DNA of 64,000 nucleotides from Argyresthia goedartella (Eukaryota; Arthropoda; Insecta; Lepidoptera; Argyresthiidae), in assembly GCA_949825045.1 (NCBI GenBank), contig OX463836.1, positions 12,045,829 through 12,109,828 on the forward strand. The letters run 5' to 3'. The stretch's first letter is position 1. Every line of letters begins with the position of its first letter. Of the stretch, positions 1 through 10,105 are shown one piece after another. Below the pieces are notes generated by a model, which was not told the DNA's origin, ran no database searches, and saw only the letters and a list, made by a program, of their open reading frames with translations. Position numbers and translations under genes: made by a program.

Positions 1-22
1 ATACATCATTATATTTGTTGCC
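1..22 (+). mobile_element. MITE-A, 3' terminal fragment at window edge
   Basis: The first bases match the last ~20 bases of MITE-A copies (compare the ends at 25542, 38103 and 63078: ...attatatttgttgcc). The rest of the element would lie outside the window. Short match, so moderate confidence. Confidence 0.5.
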
Positions 23-84
23 TTTAAAAATTGTTCATATTTTTCTTAACATTTGACATCAACGCTGACGGCCAAATTAAAAAA

Positions 85-185
85 TACTGTCTTTTTCCGA
101 GCAAGAGACGGTGATGATGAGACGATGATGAGATGACTTGGAGCGCCTCTTAAAATTTGAGTTGTCGGGCGAGCATCCGGGATGA
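85..185 (+). repeat. Short interspersed repeat (copies near 1320, 14036, 35145)
   Basis: The stretch with 'ccgagcaagagac', then 'aaatttgagttgtcggg' and 'catccggg' recurs with changes at 1320-1415, 14036-14095 and 35145-35235. It has no coding potential that I recognise. Positions 23-84 and 186-373 hold nothing I can name. Confidence 0.4.
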
Positions 186-382
186 AATAGCTTAACCTCA
201 CAATGACCACGGACGTCATATGACGCCATTTTCCTGTTATAGTTTTAAAATTACATTACCATGTCTTGAGGTTCCAAATGGCGATGCCTCAAAAAGTCCC
301 GTGGTTGTAAAATGGTTAAGCTCAATAAAAAACTTTTGCTTCACAGAATAAATCCTTGCAATTTATAATTGTAATTCTTTAT

Positions 383-689
383 GGCTTGTGTTTAAACGAT
401 TACCAAAAAATTCGAAAATTTACTACCAATAAATTCGAAATGACTGCCAAAAGACTGTTTGGATAAAAGATCACCAAACTTCTTTTTATATTTTGTGTAC
501 TTAAGTTTATGTTTTAAGTATTTTTGTTGTGTTCAACCTAACACGAAGGATAAAAGGGGCTTCGCTCACCCCCTTTACCCTTCACCTAAGCTACGGCAGT
601 ATTTTGTCCTGATATTTTTTCAAATTTTGCTGATCATTTACCCATTTTGGGAAAGATAAAATATTTTGGTGATCACTATATTTGTTGAC
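383..689 (+). mobile_element. MITE-A copy 1 (non-autonomous DNA transposon, 9-bp TSD)
   Basis: A 307-bp element starting GGCTTGTGTTTAAACGATTA and ending ...gatcactatatttgttgac. It is flanked by ATTCTTTAT (374-382) and GTTCTTTAT (690-698), a 9-bp TSD with one mismatch. Reverse-complemented, the right end shares GGC and GATcACCAAAA with the left end, so the terminal inverted repeats are imperfect. It has no transposase. The internal hairpin (AAAGGGG.../...CCCCTTT) sits near 555-585. The 9-bp TSD suggests a Mutator-like or Merlin-like superfamily; this is inference. Confidence 0.75.
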
Positions 690-960
690 GTTCTTTATTG
701 TACTCATAAAACAAATATGCAAATAACATAAATAGAAACAACACGTACAAGAACGAGCCATTCTCGGTCTTTTCACGTAAAATCCATTAGTAAGCCAAAC
801 ATATATTTGATTAATATTCATAAAACTTTCTGTATTGGTATTTTCAGACGACTATACGGCTATAAATAATATAAATACTACACAAAATCGAAATCAAACT
901 TACTGGGACAACAAATATATTTAGGACCATTTTTTAATGGGTCAAATGGGTTTCAATAAA

Positions 961-1245
961 GCTCCGTGGTCTAATGGGTTTCATCCTTGCTTCTCACAAA
1001 GAAGATGCAGGTTCGATTCCTGACCATGTACCAATGATATAACTAATTTATATTAAGTACATTATAAGGACGTTGTAACGATGATGGAAAACATCGTGAG
1101 GAAACCTTCATTACTCCATAGCTGCGGCGATGGGCTAGCCCCCTCACATACAAAATTGAATAACTGGCTCAAAGTGGGTACAATTGTGCATTTGCCACCG
1201 CCTATGGGAAAAGGCGTGACGCTATGTTATGTAATGTTATTCAGT
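961..1245 (+). mobile_element. SINE-alpha, tRNA-headed
   Basis: The tRNA-like head contains a polymerase III A box (TGGTCTAATGG, 967-977) and B box (GGTTCGATTCC, 1010-1020). The SINE-alpha 3' part follows, with 'gcggcgatgggctagcccc' (1123-1142) and 'cctatgggaaaaggcgtgac' (1201-1220). The same head occurs at 33410 joined to a different 3' part. Positions 690-960 show nothing recognisable. Confidence 0.75.
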
Positions 1246-1319
1246 TTCTTGATTTCCAAATAGATAAATTGTATGTATGCAATGAACGTGCTGATGCGCA
1301 AATAAAGAGCCTCTTAAAT

Positions 1320-1415
1320 GTCATACTGTCGCTGTCGTTCACCGAGCGAGAGACAGAGACAGCATGAGTTTGAGTGTCCGTCAAATTTTAAGTTGTCGGT
1401 TGGACATCCGGGCTC
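1320..1415 (+). repeat. Short interspersed repeat (as at 85)
   Basis: Contains 'accgagcgagagacagagac' and 'ttttaagttgtcggttggac', shared with the copies at 85, 14036 and 35145. Non-coding. Confidence 0.45.
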
Positions 1416-2640
1416 AGTAATGAATTGATTGAACCCAGCAGAGTGAAAGCAGTACTAAATCCACCTAAATTGGTTGCCTCTACATCCACGTGTAGAGGAG
1501 GCCTTAATCGATACGTGTGAGGTGGCGTGTGAGACAACCTTTTATTTGTCGATGTGGCTGGATATCCCACCCGCTGGGCTGTGCTTTGGGTTCGCTAATA
1601 ATTTTTAGATTGCGAAGGATTTTCAGGGCAGGATAAGTAATTTACTGGCGCCTACCTCGCCCTGCGCATTAGCGTGGCCACACAGCGAGGTGTAGGTGCC
1701 AGCAGGTTGGGCACCCTGCCACTCAAGAACAGCGATCTCAGAGACAATTTTTATTTCATTTGATAAGTACGGTACATATTTAGATATATTGAGTTGGGTC
1801 TCGCGCGTTGGGTTTCGCACAAATCGCATTTATTGTGAAGGAACTACAAATTTACGGTTATTACATGTTTTGCATTACTTGTTCTATAAGTCCTTATTTC
1901 GTGCCGAATTTCATGATTCTAGGTCAGTTTAGATTTTGATTCCTTTACGAATAAACTGTGACATGGCTTTAGTATCTTTTGATGGGGTCGACCTGTAAGT
2001 TTTACCTTTTCTCAACTTCCAAGGAACTACAGACTAACTGATATTTTAACTTGACACCTTCACGCGTTCCTAAGAAAAAGGGCCTTGACATAATACGACC
2101 CCTTCCTCGGATCTTTCGCTGAGAGTGGACGTGTTTCGGGTGCTTTGACCAATTTATTTAATTTTCGATTATTGAAAATACAAATTTTATATTTAATCAA
2201 CGTGAATACCGAAGAATCGGTCCCTCTCTTTCCATCGTGGAGAAGGCGCAATAAATAAACGTCGTCGGCCATATTTGGCAGTGCATCGCTATCTCTGTTG
2301 CACGAAGTCTTTTTGTCAAGTCGTCTGCGCCGGAGTGGGATCGAACCTGCATCGACATTGCCACAGTGTTGGTGAACAGCACGTGCGAAATTAACCTACA
2401 CCAGGGGGGTCTCACTCAACAGTTTAGGTACGTTCGACCGGCCAACCCGATGTTCGGGATTTCAGTTAGGGTGCCAACTTAAGCATAAGCAACTTTTCTG
2501 TGATGTTAGGATGTCTAAAAGAATCGTTCACAAATAAAACTCGATTCTTTTTTAATTGAATACCTTGTTGTAAATTAAACACTTTAGACCCAGCGTAAAA
2601 CAAATAACATAAGAAAAGAGGCAGGTACCTACCTATCCTT
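1416..2640. other. Unassigned, no gene recognised
   Basis: Short ORFs only. The one structure I see is a small imperfect hairpin at 1646-1701, with arms 'tggcgcctacctcgc' and 'gcgaggtgtaggtgcca'. A B-box-like 'gggatcgaacc' occurs near 2338 on the minus sense but has no convincing A box at tRNA spacing. Confidence 0.5.
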
Positions 2641-2850
2641 ACAAGCCTTTACGTAGTACTATTAAGTATTCTGTGCCTACATATCGGTACTCTGCGATTC
2701 GAGCCTACACCCGAGGCCTACGCGACCGACTGCTACGCAAGCATTGAGCTCGCCGCTGCTACGTGTGTTACGACACTGACCTGCTAACAACGCGGTACCT
2801 CTTAAGCATCTGAGAACATTTCGCAACGGACTTCAACGCATATTGCTACT

Positions 2851-3758
2851 ATGCATCGCTCTCCTCCGCCCGGTAATGTTAGTCGCTCCGAGAATGACCT
2901 AATCCAACTCGTCGAAGCTGACCCTCATTCCGTTTCCGGGAACATTACGCAACGAGCAAAAAGGCCTAGACCTTCCAATGAGCAAATTCACGAACGTGGC
3001 GATTGAAAATCTGAGGTTATGAATGTGATGCAAGAATTTATTAAAAACCAGAATTCCTGAATGAATAAACTCGAGGAACATATGATCCAAATTAAAGTAC
3101 AGTCGGGTAACATTGAAGCCACAAATTCCTATATTAAGAAGTCTCTAAATCATATGTCTGACCAACTAACAGGGTTCCAAAAAAAAATTGACTCCCTCGA
3201 AAATGGGCGAAGGGAGATAGCGCTGCAGCTATCTAAGTCAGACGAGAAAGTTGACGCACTTGACAGGCAGCTTCTAAAAACCTCCGTCGAGATCAGAGAC
3301 GTCTCCGAAAAATACACCGAAACCAAGCAGACGCTGTACTCCGCCGTGATTTATCTTGCCAAGCAACTCAACGTCGACCTACAGCTCACCGAGATTCGCG
3401 ACGTGGCTAGACTCCCTTCCAAAAAGGAGAACAAAGTCTCCTCTAATAGGGTTGAACTCGCCAACTTGCTCACCAAAAGCCAGCTCCTACAAGGTACAAC
3501 CTGGATAACAACTTACGCAACCCAAATGATAAGCTGAACACAAAACAACTTGGATTGACATAACCATCCTCCCCTATTAACATGTCAGGGCAGCTCACAA
3601 CCTCAGCCAAGATACTGTTTTACCTGAGTCGAAACTTTGCTAAGGACATGACTTTGATTTTTTTCTGGGTGGGAAAGAAGAAAGAATACCCGTATATCAT
3701 CGCGAAAAACGAGAATCAGCTGGAAACGCTGCTGTCGCCCGCTTCCAGCACTCAATGA
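2851..3758 (+). pseudogene. LINE ORF1 remnant (coiled coil + FP-C-like domain)
   Basis: Reading from ATG at 2851 gives a Pro/Ser-rich N-terminus. In-frame TGAs follow at about 3004-3006 and 3058-3060, then an open stretch 3061-3537. That stretch has Lys/Glu/Leu-rich heptad-like sequence (coiled coil) and an 'EIRDV' motif. A frameshift near 3490 moves the frame, and the C-terminal part (3580-3758) contains 'LTTSAKILFYLSRNFAK'. That motif resembles the baculovirus-FP-like C-terminal domain found in ORF1 proteins of many insect CR1/jockey-type LINEs. Such ORF1 proteins bind the element RNA. The GC-richer DNA at about 2690-2850 is probably the LINE 5' UTR. No ORF2 follows, so the element is internally deleted or interrupted. 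Domain naming is from family knowledge, not a search. Confidence 0.7.
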
Positions 3759-4125
3759 CTATACTCCCTCATGATGGAACTGGACCTATGACCTACCACC
3801 TTCAAAACTTAACCCAGCTACTTATCTACTTATGTTTATTGTGAACCGATTGCTATTAATCTAAGAAAACATACACACCTACACACCTCGAAACGCTTTC
3901 ACACCTTCATATACTGACCTTTACATTAAAACTAACCTATAAATTACAAGCTACTTTATTTAACAATCCAACTTAAACGTTCAATGTCTTACAATCCCAC
4001 TACTTTGATACCTGTTGGCCTTTTAATCCAATACATAATACATACATACATACACATAATTTTACCAATGGCTAAATCAATCAATGTTGTGCGGAAGACT
4101 GTAAAAAACTCATTAAATCCATACA
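3759..4125 (+). other. Probable LINE inter-ORF/3' remnant
   Basis: AT-rich sequence after the ORF1 stop. It contains a small run of 'catacata' repeats (about 4031-4060) but no RT motif. I can assign it to the LINE only by adjacency. Confidence 0.3.
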
Positions 4126-5077
4126 TTTTTAGGGTTCCGTACCCGAAGGGTTCCAAACGGGACCCTATTTGTTCAGGCTTCTCAGCACCTAATGACCTCG
4201 TAGGGGCCCATCAGCTACGAGGTAGCGTAACGATCAGTTGCCAAGAAGTGTGAACGTCGGCGATTCACCGAGCTGAAGTAATTGGGTTCGATCTAACCTG
4301 GTCTGTGCTTCGGTCCCGTCAACCTCCTGTCTCTCTGCAAGGCCCGGGTGCACCCTAGGCTCTTCTTGGTAGACAGGTTCTTCAGCCAACCAGGTGTGAC
4401 TGGCGGGCCAGCTTCGATGAGCACAGTGTTCCAACACAGGTTATGTTACGTGGTAAAAAACAATCGGGCACGAAAATGCGAACTTTATCTGGTTCGGGAA
4501 ACCACAACACACTCAGCTATATTGCCAATCCTGAGGGAAACCCGAATACATTCCAGATGGCCTGCGATTTAATTTCAATACCCTAACCAAAACGCGTTTA
4601 CATTGCGAGGGCTTTCGTCTGTCAGTTGTCAAACTGCTAGGTTGGCAGCTAACGTCAAATTCAAAATGGCCGTTCCGAAACCATCGATCGAATATCGATT
4701 TGGAATCGAACACTATTACTAAGACTCCGCTGTCCGTCCGTCCGTCTGTCACCAGGCTGTATCTCAAGAACCTAGCTAGAGAGTTGAAATTTTCACAGAT
4801 TATGTATTTATGTTGCCGCTATAACAACAAATACTAAAAAACAGGATAAAATAAATATTTAAGGGGGCTCCCATACAACAATTCTTTCAATACCACATAC
4901 AAACTTATGGATGTACCTGGTTACGTACATGGAGTGTGAAAGTAACCGCACCAATAACTTTGTAAACAATATTTTGCTGTGTAAAATCCAAACTATTCAC
5001 TCCACACCATCGCTTCCATTGAACGGTGGTACGGAACCCTTCGTGCGCGATTTAGACTCGCACTTGACCGGTTTTTT
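4126..5077 (+). mobile_element. G repeat, copy 1, split by a solo LTR
   Basis: Begins 'tttttagggttccgtacc' (4126) and resumes after the LTR with 'tattactaagactccgctg', the 'gtccgtccgtccgtctgtca' tract, 'cagttgaaattttcaca' and the shared P-module (about 4885-4985). It ends '...ggtacggaacccttcgtgcg' and 'actcgcacttgaccggttttt' at 5077. Many partial copies lie elsewhere in the window in both orientations. No ORF. Non-autonomous; superfamily not assigned. Confidence 0.65.
4170..4712. mobile_element. Solo LTR inserted in the G repeat
   Basis: The 543-bp insert begins TGTTC and ends GAACA: the canonical TG...CA ends with a 5-bp inverted terminal match. It is flanked by the direct repeat CTATT (4165-4169 and 4713-4717). 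Removing the insert plus one TSD restores the continuous G sequence 'accctattactaagactcc', as the 37.2 kb copy reads around 'attactaagactccgctg'. It is more GC-rich than its surroundings and has no ORF of note. A 5-bp TSD fits Gypsy, Copia or BEL/Pao elements, so the family is open. The internal region was presumably lost by LTR-LTR recombination. Confidence 0.8.
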
Positions 5078-5484
5078 AAATTTATTTATTCATTAAACTT
5101 ACGGTACAAACATATAATTTAAAATAAAAATGGATCGAAAAAATACCAACAAAAGATCAAATAAACTAACTAAATGAAACTATAATAATTACAAATAGCA
5201 CACCAAAACAAGAACACAGTCAGGGCAACTAAGTGGTGATGTGGTTGTACCGCGACAATGATTTGACCCTGACTCAGCAAATTCACAGAGCAAAACTCTC
5301 TAAAATCGAATTCCCAACCTCCAAACACATTAACTATACAAGCTCATTCACGTTCCAATCAAAATCAGCGCAACTGTCCCCAAATATCCTCCACTAAGAC
5401 AATAAAATACCTCGTAATCAGCATTTAAGTTTTAAAGCGCACGTTAATCTGCTGACTGGGAGAATGCGTAAATTGATGTACATA
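5078..5484. other. Unassigned AT-rich stretch
   Basis: I see no ORF, known repeat or structured element between the G repeat and mariner 1. Confidence 0.5.
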
Positions 5485-6596
5485 GAGTGAAAAGTCTGGT
5501 AAAAATTAAATAATGAATATCATTTATTTAAAATATATTATTTATTTTTCAACGTAGTTCCCTTCTAACTCAATACACTTCATCCAGCGCTTCTCTAGCT
5601 TTTCGAACCCTTCAAAATAGGCATTGGTTTCGTGTATGATCTCTTCGTTGGAGCTAAATCTTTTTCCACCGAGCCATTTTTTTAAATTTGCAAACAGAAA
5701 ATAGTCGCAAGGAGCTAAATCTGGCAAATATGGTGGGTGAGAAAGCAACTCGTATCGCAACTCATGGAATTTGGCCATGGCAATAGCGCAGGTGTGCACT
5801 CGTGCGTTGTCTTGGTGGAAGAGGATTTTCTTCTTAGCCAAGTGCGGTCGCTTCTCAGGTAAAATTTTGTCAAATTGATCCAATAAATTGGCATAATATT
5901 CGCCATTTATCGTTTTACCCTTCTCTAGGTAGTCAATATGGATTATCCCACGTGCATCCCATAAAACTGTAGCCATCACTTTATTGGCCGATAAAACTGC
6001 TTTGGCCTTCTTCGGAGCTGGTTCGCCCGTAGCAATCCACTGTTTTGATTGCTGCTTGGTTTCTGGTGTATAGTGGTGGATCCATGTTTCGTCAACTGTT
6101 ATGAAACGACGCAAAAATTCAGCTTTATCCTGTTGAAACAATGCTAAACCTGCCTCCGAAGTAGTCACACACATGCGTTTTTGATCAACAGTCAGTAAAC
6201 GCGGCACCCATCGCGCGGAGAGCTTCTTCATATGCAAATGTTGGTGTAAGATATTTCGTACCCGTTCGTCTGAGATGCCTAATGTCTCAACTATCTCGCT
6301 CACTTTCATTCTTCGGTCGTTCAACACTATGTCATGTATTTTAGCGATCATCTCTGGAGTAGTGACCTCAACGGGGCGTCCTGGACGTTCAGCATCACTT
6401 GTACTAGTACGGCCACAGCGAAAATCAGTAAACCACTTATGAATCATTTTAATCGACGGAGCGGAGTCCCCATAATATTTATCAAGTCTTTGTTTTGTTT
6501 CCGTAATCGTTTTTTTTGCGCAAAAAATAATGTTTAATCAACACACGAAATTCACTTTTCTCCATCTTTGCGAAAATGCGTTCAGTTGGTTTTCTC
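5485..6596 (-). mobile_element. Mariner element 1
   Basis: The transposase remnant has little flanking DNA. Candidate ends are GAGTGAAAAGTC (5485) and the inverted GAGAAAACC (ending at 6596), each next to a TA. The match is weak, so the limits are tentative. At ~1.1 kb it would be shorter than the usual ~1.3 kb mariner, mostly because the DNA upstream of the ATG is only ~30 bp. A 5' truncation is possible. Confidence 0.55.
5542..6565 (-). pseudogene. Mariner transposase (DD34D), one frameshift
   Basis: Transposase for cut-and-paste transposition at TA dinucleotides. The reading frame downstream of 6447 is open for 301 residues. It holds the catalytic triad Asp119 (in VDETW), Asp213 (in HQDNA) and Asp248 (in LAPCDYF), with exactly 34 residues between the last two. 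It also holds the 'WVPRLLT' linker and ends NYVEK. The true start is probably ATG at 6565: the protein begins MEKSEFRVLIKHYFLR and contains a helix-turn-helix region. An 8-base A run (T run on the plus strand, about 6510-6517) shifts the frame; seven bases would keep it open. Corrected length would be ~340 residues, normal for the family. Apart from this 1-base change I see no stop, so the copy is young or only just inactivated. Confidence 0.92.
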
Positions 6597-6748
6597 TAGT
6601 CTGTAAAAAAAAAACCGGTAGTACTGGCTGAAAATCTAAATTTAGTCCTTCAAAGGAGTTGTGGACAAGGAGGTTTCATACAATTCGCGATAATTTTATT
6701 CTAAAATTGATTTTTACCATACTCATCCTCCGCCCTGGTATTCAAAAC

Positions 6749-7811
6749 ATGTTTGGTTTCCATCCTGGTCTCTCGACAGATTCAGCTGTATCTTTACTTT
6801 AATGCACACGGTAAATTACTACACTGCCCGGGAAACATCTGTGTACGCCTGTTTTTTGGATTTGAGTAGAGCTTTCGACCTGGTAAATTATAATTTACTA
6901 TGGGAGAAACTCCAGCGAGCCAGAATTTACCCAAAGGTAGTGAATGTGTTGAGATACTGGTACGGAAACCAGACTAATGCCGTGAGATGGGGCGACACCA
7001 CTTCTAATGAGTATATATTAGAATGTGGAGTGCGTCAGGGTGGGCTTACCTCTCCCGATCTATTCAACTTATATATAAATGACTTAATCGTCTGTCTGAG
7101 GGGAACCAGGGTCGGCTGTCATATTGGTAATGTGTGCATTAACTATCTGAGTTATGCAGACGAAATGGTGCTCCTCAGTCCATCGATTGAGGGTCTTCAG
7201 CGTCTTTTGGCCCTATGTGCTTGCTATGCCGAAGCGCACGGGCTAAAATATAATGCTAAAAAGACAGCGCTGATGGTGTTTAGGTCGGGGAAGGGCCCAG
7301 AGAGGATTCCTCCTTTGTTGTTGGATGGCTCGCCGGTGCGGGTTGTACAGCGGTTCAAATACCTCTGACATATTCTTACTGGGGACATGTCGATATTGAG
7401 CGGGAACGTCGGGCTCTGGCCGTCCGCTGCAATATGATTGCGCGAAGGTTTGCTCGTTCTACTGATGAAGTTAAAATAACTCTTTTCAAAGCATACTGCC
7501 AGAGCTTCGATACCAGCCAGCTCTGGCTAGATTACACTAAACGCGCCTATAATACCTTGCGGATTCAGTACAACGACGCATTCCGTATACTGATGCGACA
7601 TCCTAGGTTTTGCAGTGCGTCGGCAATGTTTGCGGACGCCAGGGTCTCGGAATTTCACGCCATTATCAGATCACGCATCGCATCATTCTGGGACCGTCTT
7701 CGAGTCTCAGATAACGGCATCTTGGCTACTATTATGGAGAGCACCAATGGGCCTTTTTTCCAACATTGGAACCCTGCGTGTGCACCACTCTGGGAACACG
7801 AAGTGATATAG
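6749..7811 (+). pseudogene. Non-LTR retrotransposon reverse transcriptase fragment
   Basis: 5'-truncated ORF2. It starts in RT at FGFHPGLSTDSAV (6749), then shifts frame near 6800. It continues with 'ACFLDLSRAFDLVNYN' (motif A, catalytic Asp), 'VRQGGLTSPDLFNLYIN' (motif B) and 'YADEMVLLS' (7153-7179). The usual YADD is YADE here, so the second catalytic Asp is lost. A TGA at 7366-7368 and a frameshift interrupt the reading; the C-terminal portion resumes at about 7385 and ends at 7811. The clade is within the CR1/jockey-like insect LINEs. The closest resemblance I recall is to Daphne/L2-type sequences, but I am not sure. Confidence 0.88.
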
Positions 7812-8019
7812 TTTTAGTATTATTTTATTGAATCTATTTATTAAATTATTTTCTTTTCTTGAAACATTGCTATTGCATCTTTTTTGTAATTTGCTTTTGC
7901 ATCATTTATTTTGAATGTGTTTATTTTGCAAATCTGTAGTGTAAGTCTAAATTATTAATATTTTCTGTATATGGGTGTATGCCTGAAAATAAACAATTAT
8001 TATTATTATTATTATTATA
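7812..8019 (+). repeat. LINE 3' UTR ending in (ATT)n
   Basis: AT-rich 3' tail of the RT fragment, ending 'gaaaataaacaattattatt' with an (ATT)n run at about 7995-8019. A microsatellite end instead of poly(A) is usual for several non-jockey LINE clades. A second '(att)n' end at 8229-8243 closes a further ~200 bp fragment that I cannot identify. Confidence 0.6.
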
Positions 8020-8298
8020 TTTTTATGAATTTTTCATTTCACTCTTGTAGTAAAGAGGTTCTGATACACGGGCTTACGCCAAGTGCTTATCTACTAAAGA
8101 TCACGGTCCTTGCCCATGAATTTTTGTACAATTCTACATGTATTTAGTATTGTTGCTTTTTGAAGAAGTATGTGTGTGGATCTGGGTATATTTAGTGTTT
8201 TGAGACTAGTGTGTAATGTGTATGGGATGTATTATTATTATTAAAACAATTTGACACGCTGCACACTAGCACATTCCTCTATAATCTGAATGCTATAG

Positions 8299-8763
8299 TT
8301 TTCCCTATGTCAGTCCATTATCTCCTTCTGTATTGTCTCCTGGGGCGGGGCTTCTAAAACCACATTAAAGACCCTTGAAATAGCCCAACAAGCTATCCTA
8401 AAGATATAAACTTCGCGACCCAAAATGGATCCTACTCTACAACTCCACCAGGACTGTAAACTATTAAATGTAAAACAGCTTTTCATGCTGAATGCTATTG
8501 CTGCTCAAAACAAAATTATTGCACGTGGTATTGTAACAAATTTAACAAAGCGACGCAAAGACCGCGTCTTCCTAATACCAACTCCAAATTTCCCTTTTAC
8601 CAAAAGATCATCGCCTATTAACCATTCCGGTCCATTTCTCTATAATAAATTCAGTGCAACTATCCCAATGCTTTCGCATTCACATGTGGGATGCACCCGT
8701 AAAATGACTGCCTATCTTGGTAAACTATCCTATGAAGATACTGAAGAGTTAATCCATGAATGA
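8299..8763 (+). pseudogene. LINE ORF2 C-terminal remnant
   Basis: After a TAG at 8296 the frame reads 'CQSIISFCIVSWGGASK', the familiar conserved segment after the RT thumb in jockey/CR1-like ORF2. It passes a TAA near 8407-8409 and runs open from 8425 to 8763. The open part includes 'GPFLYNKFSATIP', matching the 'lfNklP' motif near the end of these proteins. No RT core is present, so it is a 5'-truncated insertion. The 3' UTR extends to about 9155. Confidence 0.75.
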
Positions 8764-9155
8764 TTCTGTAATGACAAATCTCCTGTAATACAAACACGCA
8801 GAGACCCACATACACACACCCCCTCACACACACACATACACACATACACCCTCACACACATATACAGTTAGTGTTATTTAAATTATTATAGGCTATCGGA
8901 ATTTGTACGATCTCTTTTGAATAGTTATACTTGATCAAGTACCTCTTAATCCACCTCAAGATATGAATAGACGGAGTTCAGGGCCTGACATTCCGGAACA
9001 CAGATTACCTACTAATCTACCTAGGACCTAGGGCGTCAGCTAGTCTCCCTACCTAAATGTACACGCATTTATAATTCTGTACTATAATATCTTTGTTTCT
9101 TCCTTAATTTATGTACATTTCCTTTGTGACAAATGAATGATATTTGATTTGATAT
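8764..9155 (+). repeat. LINE 3' UTR with CA-rich tract
   Basis: Follows the ORF2 stop. It has a (CA)-rich microsatellite (about 8795-8865) and ends near 'gacaaatgaatgatatttga' with a short TTTGAT-type tail, as seen in CR1-like LINEs. Positions 9156-9415 show nothing recognisable. Confidence 0.5.
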
Positions 9156-9415
9156 TTCGATCAATCAATAAGTTAATCAAAATAATTATTATTCTGTTGG
9201 ATAATAACATATCTCTTGGAGAACGTCACTCATTTAATCCTAAAGGTGTACGTTCTAAAAGCAGATACTTCTCAGAGAAGAACGCACAAGAAATTCTGAG
9301 GTAGCCCTTTTTCAGAGGAAATACTTATAAATAATAATAGATTCATTTCACTTATATTTATTTTTGAGATACGGACAGACGCACAATGAAGTGATCCTAT
9401 AAGCGTTCCTTTTTT

Positions 9416-9593
9416 CATTTTAGGGTACGGAGCCCTAAATAGAAACTCTCATAAGCTTATAGGATCACTTCGTTGTTCGACTGTCTCTTTGTCTGTTTGA
9501 CCCTTATTTTCAGGAACGCTTAGAGGTGTCAAGTAATGTCTGTGGTGCCTTGTCAAGTCTTGTTGAGTCCGACTCGCACTTTGTCGGTTTTTT
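9416..9593 (+). mobile_element. G repeat, degenerate copy
   Basis: Bounded by 'ttttagggtacggagccc' and 'gagtccgactcgcactttg' plus 'tcggttttttg'. Internal sequence is shortened. Confidence 0.5.
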
Positions 9594-10105
9594 GCTTATT
9601 AACTGGACATCGGTAACGTAACGCGATAGTTTTGTAATCATCACGTGAAAACCTTCATATTAGCGACATGTTATGTATGTCACATCTGTTGCCCGCTGTA
9701 CACAACTACGATTCTAGTATGTAATATGTATTTTGGATTATCTATATGTATTTTGGATTATCTAGTTAATTAAGGGAACTATAGGTTTTCATTTAAAATA
9801 TCATGATAGTTAATTGGTTTAAACCTAATTGTTTCAAAATAAATAATAAAAAAAGAAACGTTGTTGCGGCGATTGGCTAGCCCCTGCCACCAAGCAGGCG
9901 AAATAGCTATCGGGATAACACAGTAGAGAAGCCTCTGTGAAGTTATTTATCACATTTAGTAATATTTTGAGACCTAAAAATGTAAAAGGCCCCTCTTTGC
10001 ACGTTTTTATTGTATTTAGTGTTGATTTTAACAAAACTTCCGAATTTATAGTAACGTGAAACGAAATGTTTTAAAAACACCCATCAAAAGAAAGTGACGT
10101 AATCT
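9594..10105. other. Mostly unassigned
   Basis: Holds a 21-bp tandem duplication ('tatgtattttggattatcta' twice, about 9727-9765) and a short SINE-alpha piece ('gcggcgattggctagcccc', about 9867). No gene. Confidence 0.45.

Noticed and set aside
961..1020. Possible tRNA gene with good A and B boxes
   Set aside because: No paired acceptor stem, and the head continues into a repeated SINE body. The same holds for 31886, 32175, 33410, 38682, 44196 and 44705.
1646..1701. Small GC-rich hairpin
   Set aside because: Arms of ~16 bp with a mismatch and an indel are within what chance plus composition could give; kept only as a note.
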